A program made the translations under genes and the position numbers. Under the pieces are notes generated by a model that made no database searches, was not told where the DNA came from, and saw only the letters and a program-made list of their open reading frames with translations. From Capsicum annuum (Eukaryota > Streptophyta > Magnoliopsida > Solanales > Solanaceae), in the NCBI RefSeq assembly GCF_002878395.1, contig NC_061111.1:21205908-21269907 (forward strand): a DNA stretch of 64,000 nt. Direction: 5' to 3'. Below are positions 48,590-61,660 of the stretch, piece after piece; the first letter of the stretch is position 1; each line of letters starts with the position of its first letter.

Positions 48590-49762
48590 AGTTTGGGCAA
48601 ATTTTATACGATTTGGATCGAGTCGTTTGAGTTGGATCCGAATTGGATTTAACGTTTTAATTAATTTAGTTTCAACCAACAGAAAGTTTCCACATATTTA
48701 ATAAAAATTTAATTATGATTTTAAAAAACTGTTAGTTGAAAGGGTATTTTTGAGTCATAAAGGTGGATGGAGGGGTATTTTGGAACCAATTTCAATACTT
48801 GAAGGATATTTCTGACCCTTTTCAATTTTTTATTATGATTTTAAAAAATTGATAGTTGCAAGGGTATTTTTGAGTCATAAAGGTGGACGGAGGGGTATTT
48901 TCGAACCAATTTTAATACTTGAAGGATATTTCTGGCCCAGTAGGTTAACGAAGAATATTCTTGAACCAATTTTAATACTTTAAGGGTATTTCTAGCTCTT
49001 TTCCGAAATAAAAATTTATGCTACGGTAAATTTTATTTTAAATGCTCGTGTTATTTTTTTTTAAAAGACTAAATTGTTTAAAATGTCAAAATATGTATGT
49101 TGAGATAAGTCTGTCAAACGGGCCTGGTTGACCCGGCTCAACCCGGCCCGAACTAACCCATTTAATGAAATCGACCCGGTTTGACCCAGCCCGGTAAGTC
49201 CAAGGGCTTTAGGGTACCGACCCTTTTTTTTTTAATTTTGGGCCCGGTTAACCCGGTTCGTACCCAACCCGATTGGGGCCCGCTGGTTAACCGGCCCGGT
49301 TTTTTTTTTTTTTGGATTTTGGGCCAAACTAGCCGTTGGCCCAACGGCTATATAGCCATTTTAGGGTCCAAATGGCTAGTTTGGGCCCATTAATTAACAA
49401 ATTTTTTTTTGTACTTTTAAAATTATTTTTTAATCCAAAAAAAATTCTATAAATACCCTACACCTTCAAATCATTTTCACACAATTTTTAATTCTCTCAA
49501 ACCTCATTCTCTCTCAAATCTCAATTTTCAATTCTCAAATATTCTATAAATTTAATTTCCTAAAGTGCTCTCTTTATTTTTTTAATTTTGCGATTACAAA
49601 GTACGAGTGGAAGTTTCTAAAGTCGCAACCTTCGGATACTTCCAAAATTTGGTATTGTCGTTCCATCTCTTACGTTTAATTTTTATTTAGTGTATTAATT
49701 GTTGAATATTTAATTTTATTATATTTGTGTATTTTGATTTTATTTTAGTTTAATTTATATTA

Positions 49763-52231
49763 TGGATAAATTAAGAAACCTCGCTACTAAAGGTGTTAAA
49801 TTTTTTTGTCCCAGAAATGGTAGTGTTAGTAAAAAATGAATTACTAGCGGTAGAGGTAGTTCAAGTAGTAGATATACCTGTGTGCCTCCGACACCGCTTA
49901 GTCAACCTTTTGAGGAAGAAGTAGATGTACCTTTAGGTGTAGGTGCTCACGATATGGATTATGTAGAAGCTCATGAAAATTACAGTATAGAATAAGAAAA
50001 TGAAGTAGATGCAGTTAATTTAGACGAAGATGATGAAAATATTGGTGAAACACCCGTAGTAGGAAATGCTAACGTTAGATCTGAATCGGTTAATCTCCCT
50101 TTCCATCCTCCCCGTGCCCCAAGAGCTCGTAAAACAACTAGTATTGCATGACAATTTTTTGAACGTATATCAGATACTGAGGTGCAATGCAATATTTGTC
50201 AACAAATATATAAGCATAAAAGCGGAGGAAAACAAGGGATTACGGGTACGTTAATGAGACATAGAGGTGATGCTCACGAAAGAGAGTTAAATATTGCCCG
50301 AGGTGGTGGGGATGTTGGTGGACCAGAACAAACTAAAATGGACTCAGCAACCGGTCAGGTAACGAAGAAGTATAATAAATTGAGAGACCGGGAAGAAATA
50401 GCTAAAATGGTAGCTGTGGGTTATTTTCCTTTTAGTTTTTCTTCTTCTGATGCTTTTATTCATTATATTCAAGCAATTTATAATCCTATGTTTAATGGTG
50501 TTCCTAGAAGTACTTGTCGATTTGATTTTGTAGACTTCATTTACAATATTATTTTTATTTATCAACATTGTTAAAAAATATTCAATGTAGATTGTCCCTA
50601 ACTTCTGATCTTGGTCGTGCTGTAAATAAAAATGATTATTTAACCGCTACTTATCACTGAATGGAAAGTAATTTTGTGATGCAAAAACGTATTCTTGTTT
50701 TTTTATATGATGAAGATCGTAAACATACTGGGGATTTTATTATTGATTCTACTGTTAAAGTTGCCGAATTTTATGGTATCGAAAATAAAATCTTATGTAT
50801 TATTTTTGATAATGCTTCTAACAACAAGACTGCTGTAAAAAAAATAAAATCTAAGCTATCTCTGCCGTTGCCTGAAATTTTTCATATTAAGTGTGCATGT
50901 CATATATATATATATATATTTAATTGTAAAAGATAGTCTTGAGTTTTTTGAGCTTTATATTGAAAAAATCCTTCTTGCTGTTGGTTTTATTCAAGGAAAT
51001 AATCAAAGAAAAAGAATTAGAGAATTTAAAGTTAAATGTCAAGAAAATGGACTTGCACCGATATTGATGCCTGAGAAAATTGATAATAGATGAAATTCTA
51101 CATATGATTTTTTAAAAACTTTTTTATAAATATAGAGTTCCTATTACACTAGCTTTTAACCAACATTGCGGTTCATTTGCTGATTCTGCTGATTGCATGC
51201 TATGTGATTCTGATTGTGTTGTAATTAATGATCTTGTTATGTTTTTTAAAAAAATTTATGTAGCTACAGTTGAATTTTTCGGTGTTTATTATCCTACTGT
51301 TTGTAATATTTTGGTATATATAGCCGATATTTCTGGTTCGCTCAAAGAATATAAAAATAAAGAAGGTTATAAAGAAGCTGTTGGTGCCATGTTTACTAAA
51401 TTTAAAAAATAATTTTTTCCAATTCCCTCTATTTACTTGGTTGGTGCTATGCTAAATCCGTGCATGAAATATAATAATATGTGCCACTTTAGTACTATTA
51501 TTTATGCTAACTTAGAAATAAATACTAACAATGATTCTGAACAAGTACAACCTGATTTGTGGACGGCTATGGGTGAAGCGAATGAATACATAGAAAAATT
51601 ATATAATCACTATGCTGATTTAATTGATTTAGCTGTACCTACAAATATCACTCCAACTGTCGCTCCTTATCCTCCATAGGAGCCATTATCTTCTAAAAGG
51701 CCGGCACCTAGTGGCTTTTCTCTCCTTTTATGATTTACCTTATTGGAACAGTGTTGATGACAGAGCTTACAATCAACTTATCGAGAAGAGCTGAAATATT
51801 ATCTTCGGTCGCCACCAGAGGATTGCAGACGACGGATCAACACGTTTTAGTGGAGGAGTAATGAAACACAATATCCTGTGCTTTCAAGATTAGCTAGAGA
51901 TATCTTGAATGTTCCAATGTCAATTGTTGCATCAGAGAGCGCCTTTAGTCAGGGAAGACAACAGCTTGGAGACAACCGACACTCATTGGGAATCAATACA
52001 ATGAATGTTCTAGTTTGTCTCGGAGATTGGATTGGAGCGGAAAGAAGAAACCAAGGAATAGAACCAGAGCCGAACGACGAGCTGAAACTTGAAGAAATTA
52101 TGTCTTCACGGGAGAACTCAGCAGAATCAAGTCCAATGCATGGTTTTTACCCCGTTGACTTTGACTATCCTATGCAAGTTCCCGTTAATATTAACATGAA
52201 TGAGTTGGAAAAAATGATGCATAATTTGTAG
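49763..52231 (+). pseudogene. hAT transposase (BED finger, hATC domain), decayed
   Basis: Start ATG at 49763 (MDKLRNLATKGVKFF). A BED zinc finger (about 50140-50285) shows CNICQQIYKHKSGG and LMRHRGDAHERE. The central RNase H-like region includes GDFIIDSTVKVAEFYGIENK (50730-50790) and DNASNNKTAVKKIK. The C-terminal hATC dimerisation domain is well kept in 51870-52040: YPVLSRLARDILNVPMS, ASESAFSQGR and NVLVCLGDWI. Stop at 52229. In-frame stops or shifts occur near 49838, 49994, 50150, 50572, 50658, 50934, 51091, 51127, 51410, 51678 and 51732. Transposase would bind TIRs, cut and paste; this copy cannot. Confidence 0.88.
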
Positions 52232-52375
52232 ATTTTTCATTCATGTAATTATAAGTTTTGGATCATTTCGCAATTAATAAAATTTAACATTCATTCACTC
52301 CTTAGTCCTTACTTTGTAATTTTTTTCATTTAATGATTTAAATTGAATTTATACTTTAAATTAAAAACATACTTC

Positions 52376-52503
52376 TAATATATTATTAATTTATTATATT
52401 AAGTAGCATATGTTTTGTATATGTGTGTATATATCTTCTATAGATGTGTATATTTAATGTATACATGTGTATATGTCTTATAACTTGTATATATACTGTA
52501 GTG

Positions 52504-52537
<34 letters not shown>

Positions 52538-52827
52538 TATTGTAGTATATGTTTTATTTAAAGTAGTACATATATATTGAATGGTGCGTATATGTGTGTA
52601 TATATCTTCTATAGACGTGTATATTTAACGTATACATGTGTATATGTTTTATAAATTAGTATATAACTATATATATATATATACTGTAGTATATTTTATT
52701 TAAAGTAGTACATATACATTGAATGGTGCGTATATGTGTGTATATATCTTCTATAGACATGTATATTTAACGTATACATGTGTATATGTTTTATAAATTA
52801 GTATATAACTATATAACTATATAACTA

Positions 52828-52877
<50 letters not shown>

Positions 52878-53160
52878 NNNNNNNNNNNNNNNNNNNNNNN
52901 NNNNNNNNNNNNNNNNNNNNNNNNNNNNNNNNNNNNNNNNNNNNNNNNNNNNNNNNNNNNNNNNNNNNNNNNNNNNNTATATATATATATATATATATAT
53001 ATATTGTAGTATATTTTATTTAAACTTTAAAGTAGCAATATACATTTAGTGGTGCGTATATATGTGTAATTGTGTATATGTGTATATATATTTTAAATTC
53101 TAATGTAGTATATACTATATATATAGTGTATATATATATTTTAACGTATTTAAAATGTTT
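52376..53160. repeat. TA-rich tandem repeat block (about 141-bp units) with gap
   Basis: Units with GTGCGTATATGTGTGTATAT at 52584 and 52725 (141 bp apart), a related unit near 52415 and another after the gap at 53052. Units also share TATACATGTGTATATG. Long TA runs surround the 100-N gap at 52878-52977, which probably collapses further copies. Confidence 0.85.
52878..52977. other. Assembly gap of 100 N within (TA)n
   Basis: Placeholder-size gap flanked on both sides by TA repeats; true length unknown. Confidence 0.97.
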
Positions 53161-53426
53161 ATAGGTGGGTATATATAGTTATTGAAAAAAAGTTATTTTT
53201 TTAAATTTTTGATCGGGTTTGACAGAATTTTTAACCGGGTTTAGATGGGTTTGACCGAGTTGGGTTAAGTGGGCCGGGTTAGGGTTGTTTTTAAAAGTTT
53301 ACTGTTGAGCCCGGCCTGACCCACTTAACCCCAACCCGGACCCGGCCCGACCCATAACCCGGATAATTTTAACTGGCCGATTTCGGGTTGACCCGGCCCA
53401 ACCCACTTAACACCCTTATGTCGAGG

Positions 53427-55536
53427 TGTTATTTTCTTTGGCATAAAACTCCTTATTAGATGATAATTAGATAACGAGGGCCCCGTGTATATATGTTATT
53501 TTTTTGTCTCAATTTATGTGACACAAATATAATTTAGATAATCAATCATATTTTTAATATGTTTTTAGATATTTCAAGTTATTAACTGTCCTAATTTATA
53601 ATACTTTTTATGTAATTTTCAAATAATACAAGTTACATTCGAATTCGAGGTATATTAAATCTATTCCTTTCTTTTTTGACATGACTATAAGTTTGGCGAT
53701 GTATGGTTCTAGTGAGTTATTGAAAAGTTGATCTTCTAGATATCCCTTTATTGTTATTGGTGTTACTTTTGTTAAAAACTCTTACCCGATGATGTTTGTT
53801 CCATGTCAAGTTGAGGATAGAAGATGATTGCATATATGGGATTATGATACTGGGATGAGGTACATATTGAGTAATTTAATGATTAAAAAAAGGAACATGT
53901 GCTATCTTTCTAAGAGTATATTTAGAAATATGACGAAAAGTATTTCCTATTCAAACTTTTGTGGCATTCATAGTCAATTATATTTTAAAAATAATCTAAG
54001 TTTTAATTATTGAGATTTATAATTTTTTTTCATTTTAATTTAAGTGGCACTGATATAATTTCACGAGTCAACCAAATATTTTATATTTTTAAAAATTTTA
54101 AGCTGTTAATTATTGTGATTTATAGTAAAATTTACGTATTTTTTTTGAAATATATAAACAGTTAAAATTTTTTTGTAGATATTTTAAGCTGTTAGCTATT
54201 GTAATTTATATTACTTTTTATGTAATTTTCAAATAATACATGTTACTTTCCTTGTCCAAACTTTTGTGCCATTGATAGTTAATTATATTTTAACTATTCA
54301 AATTTAAATGACACCGATATAATTTCGAGAGTCAACCAAATATTTTATAGCTTTTAAATTTTTTAAGTTGTTAGTTATTGTGATCTATGATATTTGTTCC
54401 GCATTTTTTCTGAATTATGTAACAGATTTTTTTAAAGATATGTTGTTAATATTGTAATTTATAATACTTTTTATGTAATTTTCAAATAATACATGTTACT
54501 CTCATTACTGTGATTTATAATACTTTATCTTCTATTCCAATTTAAGTGACACTGATATAATTTTGAGAGTCAAGCATATATTTTTTATTCTTAAAATTTT
54601 TTAAGTTATTAATTATTATGATTTACTGGATTTTTTTTGTAATTTTTTGAAATATATAATAGATTAAAAAAATAAGACAAAAAAATTAAAATGGATGAAA
54701 AAAATGAAGGCAATGGAAATGGCCAGTGAAGTTGTGCCAAAACAGGCAGATTGACCTTTAAATTTTTGAAGTTGTTAACTATTGTGATTTATAGTATTTT
54801 TTTTTGAAATATATAACAGATTAATTTTTTTTAGATATTTTAAGCTGTTAACTATTGTAACTTATAATACTTTTTTATGTAATTTTCAAATTATATATGT
54901 TATTCTTTTTGTCCAAAATTTTGTGGCATTGATAGTTAGTTATATTTTTAATAATTTATTTTTTAAATTATTGTGATTTATAATATTTTTTCTTCTATTC
55001 TAATTTAAGTGGCACAATACTTAGATGATCATAATAATAATTAATTAGGGCCCATATGGTAAAATCACTATTGAAGCAACGAAGCAGATACGTCTTAAAT
55101 GACTTATAATAACTAATTAGAAGTGATATAACAAAATCAATACAAAAAAAATACTTGTGAAAAAAATAATTAAGTGGGCTTCATTTAAGATGTCAAGTTA
55201 GTTTAACGTTAAATATTATTAATTTTTTAATACTTAGATGACTTTATAATATTTTTTGATATTAATTTTTTAATACTTAGATGACTTGTAATAGTTAATT
55301 ACGGGTGATATTATAAAATTACGGTTGAAGCATCTGAAGCAGACTTGTCATAAATGTTTATTATTTTTTATTAAATATTATTATTTTTTAATACATAAAT
55401 AACATATAATAATTAATTAAGGATGATATAGTAAAATTATGGAGTAAACAACTGAATGGTCGGCAAGGAGGACGATCGGAAGCTGCCCACTCCCTATAAT
55501 AATATAAGACAATATAATTTATTCATAAAATTAATA

Positions 55537-55540
<4 letters not shown>
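53427..55540. other. AT-rich repetitive intergenic DNA
   Basis: No gene. A phrase ATGTAATTTTCAAATAATAC recurs near 53611, 54221, 54475 and (imperfect) 54877, with AATTTAAGTGGCAC-like words between, so the block grew by irregular duplication of a roughly 250-400-bp segment. Confidence 0.6.

Positions 55541-55584
<44 letters not shown>
55541..55584. repeat. (TA)n microsatellite
   Basis: Uninterrupted TA run of about 21 units, abutting the PBS-like motif at 55588. Confidence 0.95.
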
Positions 55585-55587
<3 letters not shown>

Positions 55588-55861
55588 GGCTCTGATACCA
55601 TATGCAGGTATAAATTTCTACTATATAGAAATGAGAACTCATAACGACAATTGACAATCCTGAAAATTAGACTAAAATAAAGGGCAAAATAGTAATTTAG
55701 CTTAAATGGTTTAATTTACCCATGTGTCTATTTATCCACCATAAACATGTTAAATGATAATTCTTTCTCAACCATATAAATAAATATTTATTCATGTGAC
55801 TATTTATCCACCACAAGCACATTAAATAACAATTCTAGAAATGATATTTCTAGAATTAACA
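55588..55861 (-). repeat. Probable Copia-type LTR with adjoining primer-binding site, remnant
   Basis: Minus strand: starts TGTTAATTCTAG (55861), ends CCTGCA (55603), then TA, then TGGTATCAGAGCC (55588-55600), a tRNA-Met primer site. Length 259 bp and TGTTA start fit a Ty1/Copia LTR. The internal region is replaced by a TA run. A short internal duplication (TATTTATCCACCA at 55729 and 55801) lies inside. No second LTR seen. Confidence 0.5.
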
Positions 55862-57070
55862 TTTCTAAAACTGACTCAAATAAACAAGTCAGTGTCTCTT
55901 CATTTATCTCAGATATCTCTTCTCTCATCATTGGTTAGTTTCTCTACCTTTCAGATCTCATTTATTTTTTTAAAGACATTGATTTATTCCTTCAACAAGT
56001 GATAATTTTTATAAGTTTTTAAAAAGTATGCGCTTATGACAGAATTGATAATTTTTTTTAATTTTAACATGTATTTTTGTAGAAATTTAGCTATATTGTG
56101 TATTTTGATTTTGGGATTATCAATTTTAAGGCTCGATATGACATACGATCAGTACAAATGATGTAAACACACAATTTGCATAGCAATAGGGGATTTTGGA
56201 CTAAAAAGGCTGCCCACTTAGCAATGAAAGAGTTGTTTTAGGGATGAACAATCTCTTTCTATATAAAAGGATCATTGGAGGATGCTGATGTGGCATCTCC
56301 CAATGATCAACAATCCTATTTATCTTTTTCCTGATTTATTTTGAGTTATTTTTGTTCAATTTTAATTTATTACCATCTATTTTTCTAATTAATAAAATTT
56401 ATTAATTTTCCTTTTGTCATTACCAAGCACCATCAATCCAGCTAAACCGTTGGTGTTCCTCCTTTTTCCATTCTCTCTGCTTTTTCTGATTACACTATTT
56501 TGACATTGGCATTTTATTAAACTGTGATGGAGGAATTAATCTCCGCTCTGCTATGTGCATGATTTCTTTCTCCATTCATAAAAAGCAACTACCCTAGGGA
56601 TTTCTAGTTGTCCTTCTGCAAGGTACAACTACCACAATTAAGTAGCTATTTTTTCAAGAGCTTCAAACCTAAAGAAGTTTTTTTAATTGATTTTGATTGA
56701 TCTGATAAAATAGGTTTTGGTTCTTTGATCTGATAAAATGGGTCTATGATAATTTGCAAAATAGGCTCTGTTTGATTGATATGATAAAATGGATTCTGAT
56801 GATAATTTTTTTAAATTGATTTTGATTGATCCGATAAAATGGATTCTGATCGTAATTTGGTTCTTCATGGAAACTTATCCATTGAATAATTAAGTTTTGA
56901 TTGCACGAGTTCGCAAGCTATCAATTATGTTTCAATTCCAAATTAGTTGAGCTCGGGTATGTAAGTGTCGTTGTTATAGTTGTATTATGAAATTAATCAC
57001 TTTGTTTGTTGTAATTGATAATGGTGTATTGTTATTTTATGGTTGGACCTTTTAAAAAAATTGATTTAAG
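55862..57070. other. Intergenic upstream of TatB-like remnant
   Basis: No ORF of note. A TATATAAAA box (56259-56268) is followed by an imperfect palindrome GATCATTGGAGGATGC...GCATCTCCCAATGATC (56270-56309). Imperfect tandem copies of GATTGATCTGATAAAATGG lie at 56690-56860. Neither can be tied to a gene. Confidence 0.45.
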
Positions 57071-57984
57071 ACCTAAAGATTTGCCAATCATAGCAAGAAA
57101 AACAGTCAGATTTGCTGGGCGTGCAATTGGTTATGTTCAATTAGCACGTGGTCAGTTTGAAAGTATCATGCAACGGTCTCAAGCTCGCCAGGTTTCTTTT
57201 TGTCTCTATGTAGAAGTTTCCCCTTTATCTTTTAGAGCTGAGTTTTTGCATTATGACTAGGACTGATATAGACTCTGTTGTTTGCTCTTAAGCTTATTGG
57301 CTAAATTATGCTTCGTATCGTAATAGCTTGAAATGAATTGTTACCACTTATTATTTTATCCTTTATCTCAAGTTGTTTATCAGGTTCATAAGGAATCGCA
57401 AGATACCATGGCTTAATTGGATGCCATACGTTATGAAATTCAGACAATCTCTTTTATGGATCCTGGTCCATTGACAATGAGACTTGTAGACAGCATCAAC
57501 ACAGCAGTTGCAAATAGCGGTGGTGTTACTTTGATTTTTACTTGGTTGATTTTAGGATTGTTTTTAAAAATTAGTTTCTCACTCAGTCTTCTTCTTTGTG
57601 ACTCAGCTGAAAATGGACGTCAAAAGTCTGATAAAAAGAGCATCATAGTTGAAAAGGGACCTCAGATATCCTAGAAGGAGAGTACAGTAGCAGCTGTCAC
57701 AACTGAGATTTTGTGGTTTCCCTGACTATTATTTTTATTATCTTTTTCTTTCTTTTTTATTGGAAATATCTATATGATTAATAATTATCAGGATTATAGT
57801 TCAAGGAGAGCTTTGACCGATATGCACAGCCAAGCCGCTGCCTATGCTAGATTGGCTGAAAGAATATCTTTGAAATCCATTTCTATAGATAATGAAGGTC
57901 TGAGAGATCTGACTAATGAATCTAGCTGTATTATTGTGCTCCCTGTTTCAGCAGAGCGTGCAGGGTTGTTGCCAAAATGTAAAG
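57071..57984 (+). pseudogene. Mitochondrial TatB-like (Sec-independent translocase) remnant
   Basis: Exon-like blocks 57071-57191, 57384-57519, 57607 to about 57708 and 57792-57984, joined by GT-AG introns for the first two. Peptides PKDLPIIAR, GRAIGYVQLARGQFES, DTMA-stop-LDAIRYEI, MDPGPLTMRLVD, DMHSQAAAYARLAE and LPVSAERAGLLP match my memory of plant mitochondrial TatB (Arabidopsis At5g43680 type). TatB works with TatC to move folded proteins across the inner membrane. Here the upstream exon with the membrane anchor is missing, CAA to TAA at 57414-57416 and TAG at about 57673 interrupt the frame. The identity is moderate confidence; being a pseudogene is strongly indicated. Confidence 0.6.
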
Positions 57985-60900
57985 GTAAGGAACCATTTTC
58001 GACATTTCAATTTTCTCGGGCTTCTTTTTTGGTATTCCCAGCTGGTCCTACATCCTTCATATAGAATAGTTTTCTGTTGTTTGGTAACTACTACGTACAT
58101 AACATTCGACTTGCAAAATTCTGTGTATTTTTAAAGGTTTCAAGCAGGATCTTTGCAGAAATCCTATTGGGGTGAGTTATCTTCACACTATTGGTCCTGT
58201 CTACTGTTGTCATTTTTTTTCATGACTGGAAAGATAGGTTTAAAGAGGTTGTAAAACTAAACATTTTCTAAGATATGAAGTCTGGTGTATAATGATGGTA
58301 ATGCCCCAAAGTTCCAATTTTCAAAGTTTCTGATTTTCAAAGTTCAATGTTTTACTAAATTTGAACTTTCCTGCAGGTGAGGAATCAAAAACGTTGATGT
58401 TTGTATAGATCAGCTCGTTTGATAAAGGATCACTACACTTTGCTACGAGAGTTAGAGGAGTTGAGTTGGGTCCTGTAAGAAAACAAGTTGACACTGGCGA
58501 GCTCCAAAAGTTGAAAACGATGGTTTGTAATATGCCTTTAAAAATTCTTTGTACTAAATTCTACTCAACCAATTACAGAGGAGGGAGGAGGGATTTGCTT
58601 TTCGAAAAAAAAGGAAAAGTTCATTTGATTTTTCTAAATTTATAGGGAAGTAATTCACCTAAATTTCAACACAAAAACCTTAAATTATCTTCCATTCCGT
58701 TAGACATCAAGCTGCTGATAAGAGAACAACAAATTAATGAAATATTTTTCACTGCAATGTGAGATCAGGATCATTATTTTTCCTAAAGTAATAATATGAG
58801 AATACCACTTCTACTTCTTTAAATGACAGTTTAAAAATCCATTCGAAAAGTGAATAGTTCACTTCCCTTAGCACAACTCATAAAACTACATAGCCTTAGG
58901 TGATTGATAAACATATTTTTTGGAGAGTGGATGTTTTTTTTTACCAAAGTTTTACGATGATTTGAATCTTTCATTTGTGTAACTCTCTTAACAGATTTGC
59001 CTGTATGTTGAGATAGTCTATTTGACATACACTTGAACGGATGTAATTGTCTTCTATGTCGTTGCCTTAATATATCGTGGTTAGATATGATGTTGATTGT
59101 ATACATTTTGTTTGATATTGAAGAAATTTGCTCTTTTTTTAAAAAATAAAAATAATGTAAAGCCACATTTTTATTGGTTAATTACTAGTTTAACAACATT
59201 GTGATTTTTTGATCTGAAGGATGAACTGATTTCAGATCTTCTTAAAAAGGAGCAACCTACGAGTAAGTTGGGGGATCAAGATGAACCTGCTCAGTAGAGT
59301 TTGTGAGTTTTTATTAAACAATACAATTAATGAGTTATTTATTTTTCATTCTCTTTTAGCAGTTTATCTAACTTTATCTAACTAATTGTAGCCATGCATA
59401 TTGCCTAAGCAGAAATTTACTTCTACTAATTAACATGACAAGAATATTAGCTTTTCATCAACTTAATTATTCGGAACTGGATGATTATTGGATACATATC
59501 ATAGTCTTTTTATGCTCATATTATGTGTCTCTTTTAGCCATCTGGACAATATAGCTTGGCATGGTAAAGGGAGATCAATAGGAACTTGAAAGAAAATGAC
59601 AGGTACATTTTGTTTTCTTTTTTGGTTGTGTGTTACAATTTTTTGCCAGTTAAGTTTACTTCTAATTAACTGTGTGTTTAGGATCTAATTCCTGATTCCA
59701 TATTTGTACCTTCCCCCTTCTCTCTTCCTTTTCGCCCTTTTCACTTTCTTGAAATGGTAATAATGTTGGTCTCTTTAGACTTCAGAGGAAGGCCAGTTTT
59801 CTGGACAAACAAAAAAAAGTTTAGTTTGGTTGGTATTATAGACCAACCAAAGTAACCATATTGATTGTATCCGTATAAAACTTTGAATTTCTATTAGGTT
59901 TTATATTGATTTTAGCCATACTTAACTTTTAGATTGAAAGCTTGATTGGACTATCTTGATTTAACCCACTTATATCATATCACTATGGTTGTATGATTTG
60001 TAGTGTCAGTTTCAACAAGGAAGAATAGTGGTAGATAACTTTGTGCCACATTTTGTTGCCTTATGTGTCTGAGCTTGAAAATATACGATCTGCTAAATTA
60101 AGAATGTTGACACTTTGTGGGACAGTGAAGTTCAATTTTTGGAGCAGAACAATTTCACGAGAGGCTTTAGCACAAGAGGTTTCTCTTTGGAGCACAAAAA
60201 ACTTCTCATAACATATAGATTATTGAAGTTATAGTTTTAAGAATTCACATGAACTTTCATTTATTTTTTCGTCAGCATTTTGTTTCTTTCACTTTAGGTA
60301 AAAATGGATTGTAATGCAATGTTTTATATTGGATTATTTTCGTGAAATCTTTTCTCATGTACATTCAACATCTTCCCACAATTATATATTTATAATTATA
60401 TCTAATTCGGATCAGTCTATTTTTTTGTAGTTACTAATTTTTTTAAGAATAAGTTTAAGTTCCGCAAAGCACAAAAAAACTAAATAGATATAGATTAAAG
60501 TGATTTTCAAACCTTATGAGTTTTCAGTTTCTATATAACATTTTTTGACAAGAATATTTCTTTTGTGTGTTTCTAGGCAAAGAAGTTTGTTACATTAAAT
60601 GCTGCTCAAAATATAGGAAAATTCCTTTCCTTCAATGAATTACACTAAATGTTGTTTAAAAAAACCAGTAAGATTAGAGAACATGGTTCTTGTGCCTGCA
60701 AGGGTGCAAAATTTATTGACTATTAAACTACTCTACACGCTAATAGCATGTTATATCATGTTTTGGTTAATATTGAATGTTGTCTATTTGGACATTAGAA
60801 GAGTAATATCTAATTAGCAAACAATTATCCCCTATTGACTATAAAAACAGAGAATTTATTTGTGAAAAGTCTACTAGTTCATTAATAAATTGAATTCATT

Positions 60901-61440
60901 CATCTCTTTGTCATTATCACAATGTTTCTGTTTTGCTCATCATCAATTTTTATTATTTTGAAGAAAATTACTTTGATTTTCTGTCTTTTTACTATATTTT
61001 GTAATGATGATGATGGTAGATCCTAAGGCTTGTTTCTCAAATCACTCGTCCATCAACGTATTTTCGCGTTCGCTGGGATTGAGAGTAATATGCTATTTCT
61101 ATACTCCTTTGATGTTTGAGGCAGACATGATGTAGTTTATTTTTTGCAGTTTGTGTCATTAAACTATCTTTTGTTCATATTGTCAAAAAAATATAAAAGT
61201 TTCTTTGTTGAATTCACTCAAGTAGTTTACCTTGCACAATAAGCGATCAAGAAGTACTTTAAATATTAATGGTTAACTCATAAAAACTTTCAAAGGGTTT
61301 CAATAGCTTTGAATTTTGTCCGTCCTTATCATTGAAACTGCATTTTTTGTTATGAATACACAAAAGATAAGATCCAAAGGTCTGTAGGAAAATTACCTTA
61401 GACTAAAAAACTTATCTTCCTCTCAAGTTATAAGCATTTA
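57985..61440. other. AT-rich DNA, no recognised gene
   Basis: Possible exon-like pieces downstream of the TatB-like remnant: 58138-58171, 58379-58521 and 59219-59297 (the last ends DEPAQ and a stop) have splice-like borders, but the reading frames contain stops and match no family I know. 59300-61440 shows no coding signal or RNA gene. Confidence 0.45.
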
Positions 61441-61660
61441 TGAGGGAGAGTACCTCTTAGCTCCAACTCCCTATGGCTCCAAGTTATCGACAGAGCACAT
61501 AACACATTGATCATAAAGGTCCGTAATGTATTCATGAGTCGAGGTATGATACGAGAGAGAGTGCCTCATGGCCAAGATTTAGAGATGAAGAAGAATATTG
61601 TGGACCCCATGAGAAGAATGAAAGAATGAAAATGCATCATGTGGAGTTTTGGTCTTTTGG

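Larger units (their letters stand above)
33410..49005. mobile_element. Outer foldback (MULE-like) element, split by a nested MULE
   Basis: Left arm 33410-33815 and right arm 48590-49005 are long inverted repeats (AAAAGAGTCAAAAATCCCC against CTCTTTTCC with shared GAAATTGGTTCAAAAATACC blocks). The flanks are AAATAAAAAT at 33400-33409 and 49006-49015, a perfect 10-bp duplication. Each arm contains the same approx. 100-bp phrase more than once. The element's own DNA is only about 1.2 kb; the rest (33948-48325) is the inserted MULE. No coding capacity of its own seen. Confidence 0.85.
49106..53418 (+). mobile_element. hAT transposon (4.3 kb)
   Basis: Ends are TAAGTCTGTCAAACGGGCC at the left and, reversed, TAAGGGTGTTAAGTGGG at the right, the usual form of plant hAT ends, followed on both sides by GC-rich CCCGGCC words in subterminal position. 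Flanks TGTTGAGA (49098-49105) and TGTCGAGG (53419-53426) agree at 6 of 8 positions, as an aged 8-bp target duplication. Contains a decayed transposase and a 1-kb AT microsatellite region with an assembly gap. Confidence 0.82.

Noticed and set aside
58379..58521. Possible exon beginning VRNQKR, compared with GINS subunit PSF1
   Set aside because: Only a few residues resemble it and stops follow, so no identity is claimed.
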